Shown here: positions 14,316-15,367 of the stretch, one piece after another
How the letters are laid out: every line of letters begins with the position of its first letter
Position numbering within the stretch: the stretch's first letter is position 1
Origin: Caulobacteraceae bacterium UBA6225
Lineage (GTDB): Bacteria > Pseudomonadota > Alphaproteobacteria > Caulobacterales > Caulobacteraceae
NCBI GenBank assembly: GCA_002441055.1
Contig: DJWR01000151.1
Coordinates: forward strand, 1-15,367
Reading direction: 5' to 3'
Length of the DNA stretch: 15,367 nt
Made by a program: the position numbers and the translations under genes
The notes under the pieces: model-generated
Seen by the model: the letters and a program-made list of their open reading frames with translations, nothing else
The model's database searches: none
Told to the model about the DNA's origin: nothing

Positions 14316-15367
14316 ATGTCCCGCATCCTCATCACCTCGGCCTTGCCCTACATCAACGGGATCAAGCACCTGGGGAATCTGGCCGGGTCGATGCTGCCGG
14401 CCGATGTCTGGGCGAGGTTCAAGCGCGCTCAGGGCCATGAGGTGCTCTATGTGTGCGCCACTGACGAGCACGGCACGCCCGCCGAACTGGCCGCCGCAGC
14501 GGCCGGCCAGGATGTTCGGACCTATTGCGACGACCAGCACGAGATCCAGAAGCGGGCAGGGGACGCCTTCCACCTGTCCTTCGACATCTTCGGCCGTAGC
14601 TCCAGCGACGCCAACCGCCAACTGACCCAGCACCTGGCCCAGGCCCTGGAGGCCCAGGGGCTGGTGGAGGAGCGGGTGGACCGGATGATCTACTCGATCG
14701 ACGACGACCGCTTCCTGCCCGACCGATATGTGGAAGGCGTCTGCCCGCACTGCGCCTATCCGAAGGCGCGCGGTGACCAGTGCGACAATTGCGGTCGGCT
14801 GCTGGACCCCACCGACCTGCTGGAGCCGTACTCGACGGTCTCGGGCAGTCGTAATCTTGAGGTCCGCGACACCCGCCACCTGTACCTGCTGCAGACCCGT
14901 CTCGCCGACACGATCCGGGCCTGGATCGATGAACGCTCGCCCTCCTGGCAACCCCTGGCGCGCTCGATCGCCTACAAGCACCTCGATGAAGGGCTGATCG
15001 ACCGCGGCATCACCCGGGATCTGAAGTGGGGCGTGCCGGTGGTTGGCCCCGATGGCGGCCCACGCTCCGGACTGGAGGGCAAGGTCTTCTACGTCTGGTT
15101 CGACGCCCCCATCGAATATATCGGCGCCACGGCCGAATGGGCCGAGCAGGCCGGCGCCGACTGGCGCTCCTGGTGGCGTCTGGATGAGGGCGCGCAGGAT
15201 GTCCGCTACGTCCAGTTCATGGGCAAGGACAATGTCGCCTTCCATACGGTCAGCTTCCCCGGAACCCTGCTGGGCTCGGGCGAGCCCTGGAAGACGGTCG
15301 ATCAGCTGAAGGCCTTCAACTGGCTGAACTGGTACGGCGGCAAGTTCTCCACCAGCCTTGGCCGTGG
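14316..15367 (+). CDS. metG: Methionyl-tRNA synthetase (5' part, runs off the window)
   Basis: The first 350 codons of a class I aminoacyl-tRNA synthetase that charges tRNA-Met. The opening RILITSALPYINGIKHLGNL contains the HIGH-equivalent HLGN at residues 18-21. YVCATDEHGTPAE (45-57) is the methionine pocket region. A zinc knuckle is formed by C143, C146, C156 and C159 (CPHC and CDNC). VFYVWFDAPIEYIGATAEWA is the conserved catalytic-domain segment, and FMGKDNVAFHTVSFPGTL precedes the KMSKS-equivalent KFSTS, which lies a few codons before the window ends. The reading frame is uninterrupted. The HLGN/KFSTS combination marks a MetRS subgroup different from E. coli MetG (HLGH/KMSKS). The start ATG has only a weak ribosome site. 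The anticodon-binding part lies outside the window. Confidence 0.95.
   Translation, partial: MSRILITSALPYINGIKHLGNLAGSMLPADVWARFKRAQGHEVLYVCATDEHGTPAELAAAAAGQDVRTYCDDQHEIQKRAGDAFHLSFDIFGRSSSDANRQLTQHLAQALEAQGLVEERVDRMIYSIDDDRFLPDRYVEGVCPHCAYPKARGDQCDNCGRLLDPTDLLEPYSTVSGSRNLEVRDTRHLYLLQTRLADTIRAWIDERSPSWQPLARSIAYKHLDEGLIDRGITRDLKWGVPVVGPDGGPRSGLEGKVFYVWFDAPIEYIGATAEWAEQAGADWRSWWRLDEGAQDVRYVQFMGKDNVAFHTVSFPGTLLGSGEPWKTVDQLKAFNWLNWYGGKFSTSLGR

Overview
The window is very GC-rich and densely packed. It reads like the chromosome of an alphaproteobacterium, probably from the Caulobacterales (Caulobacter or Phenylobacterium type). That placement is an inference from codon use, from a putative promoter resembling the Caulobacter housekeeping sigma pattern, and from recognisable proteins such as a YdcH-like DUF465 protein, a Thermus-type isocitrate dehydrogenase, and a methionyl-tRNA synthetase with HLGN and KFSTS motifs. 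I see no phage, transposon, CRISPR, tRNA or rRNA genes.

Layout. Bases 1-77 hold the tail of a plus-strand gene. Facing it on the minus strand is a two-gene unit: a carotenoid oxygenase gene (1956 to 478) split by an in-frame TAG, followed by a SnoaL/NTF2-like gene (481 to 74). A small plus-strand DUF465 gene (2277-2459) ends in a strong hairpin terminator. A minus-strand isocitrate dehydrogenase (4013 to 2580) has the extra C-terminal domain and, unexpectedly, the residue pair typical of NAD-dependent enzymes. Divergent from it is a plus-strand four-gene run (4266-9286): FAD-linked aldonolactone oxidase, D-threonine aldolase-like PLP enzyme, amidase-signature hydrolase and glutathione S-transferase.

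The other half of the window is a complete polyamine ABC transporter operon on the minus strand (13747 to 9705). Its order is substrate-binding lipoprotein, ATPase, permease, permease, and the last three genes overlap by one to four bases. Downstream on the same strand are two tiny genes coupled by an ATGA overlap (9649-9473 and 9476-9297); the first is only 58 codons long. To the right, on the plus strand, are a DUF486 membrane protein and the first 350 codons of metG, which has a good -35/-10 pair.

How they fit together. Most of the window is ordinary metabolism: TCA cycle, polyamine uptake and translation. The least conventional part is the amidase, D-threonine-aldolase, aldonolactone-oxidase and GST run. 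It could form a small catabolic pathway for D-configured beta-hydroxy amino acid derivatives, but the sequence does not prove this. The other points to check are the nonsense codon in the carotenoid oxygenase, the coenzyme switch in the isocitrate dehydrogenase, the altered ligand pocket of the PotF-like protein, and the coupled small-gene pair.
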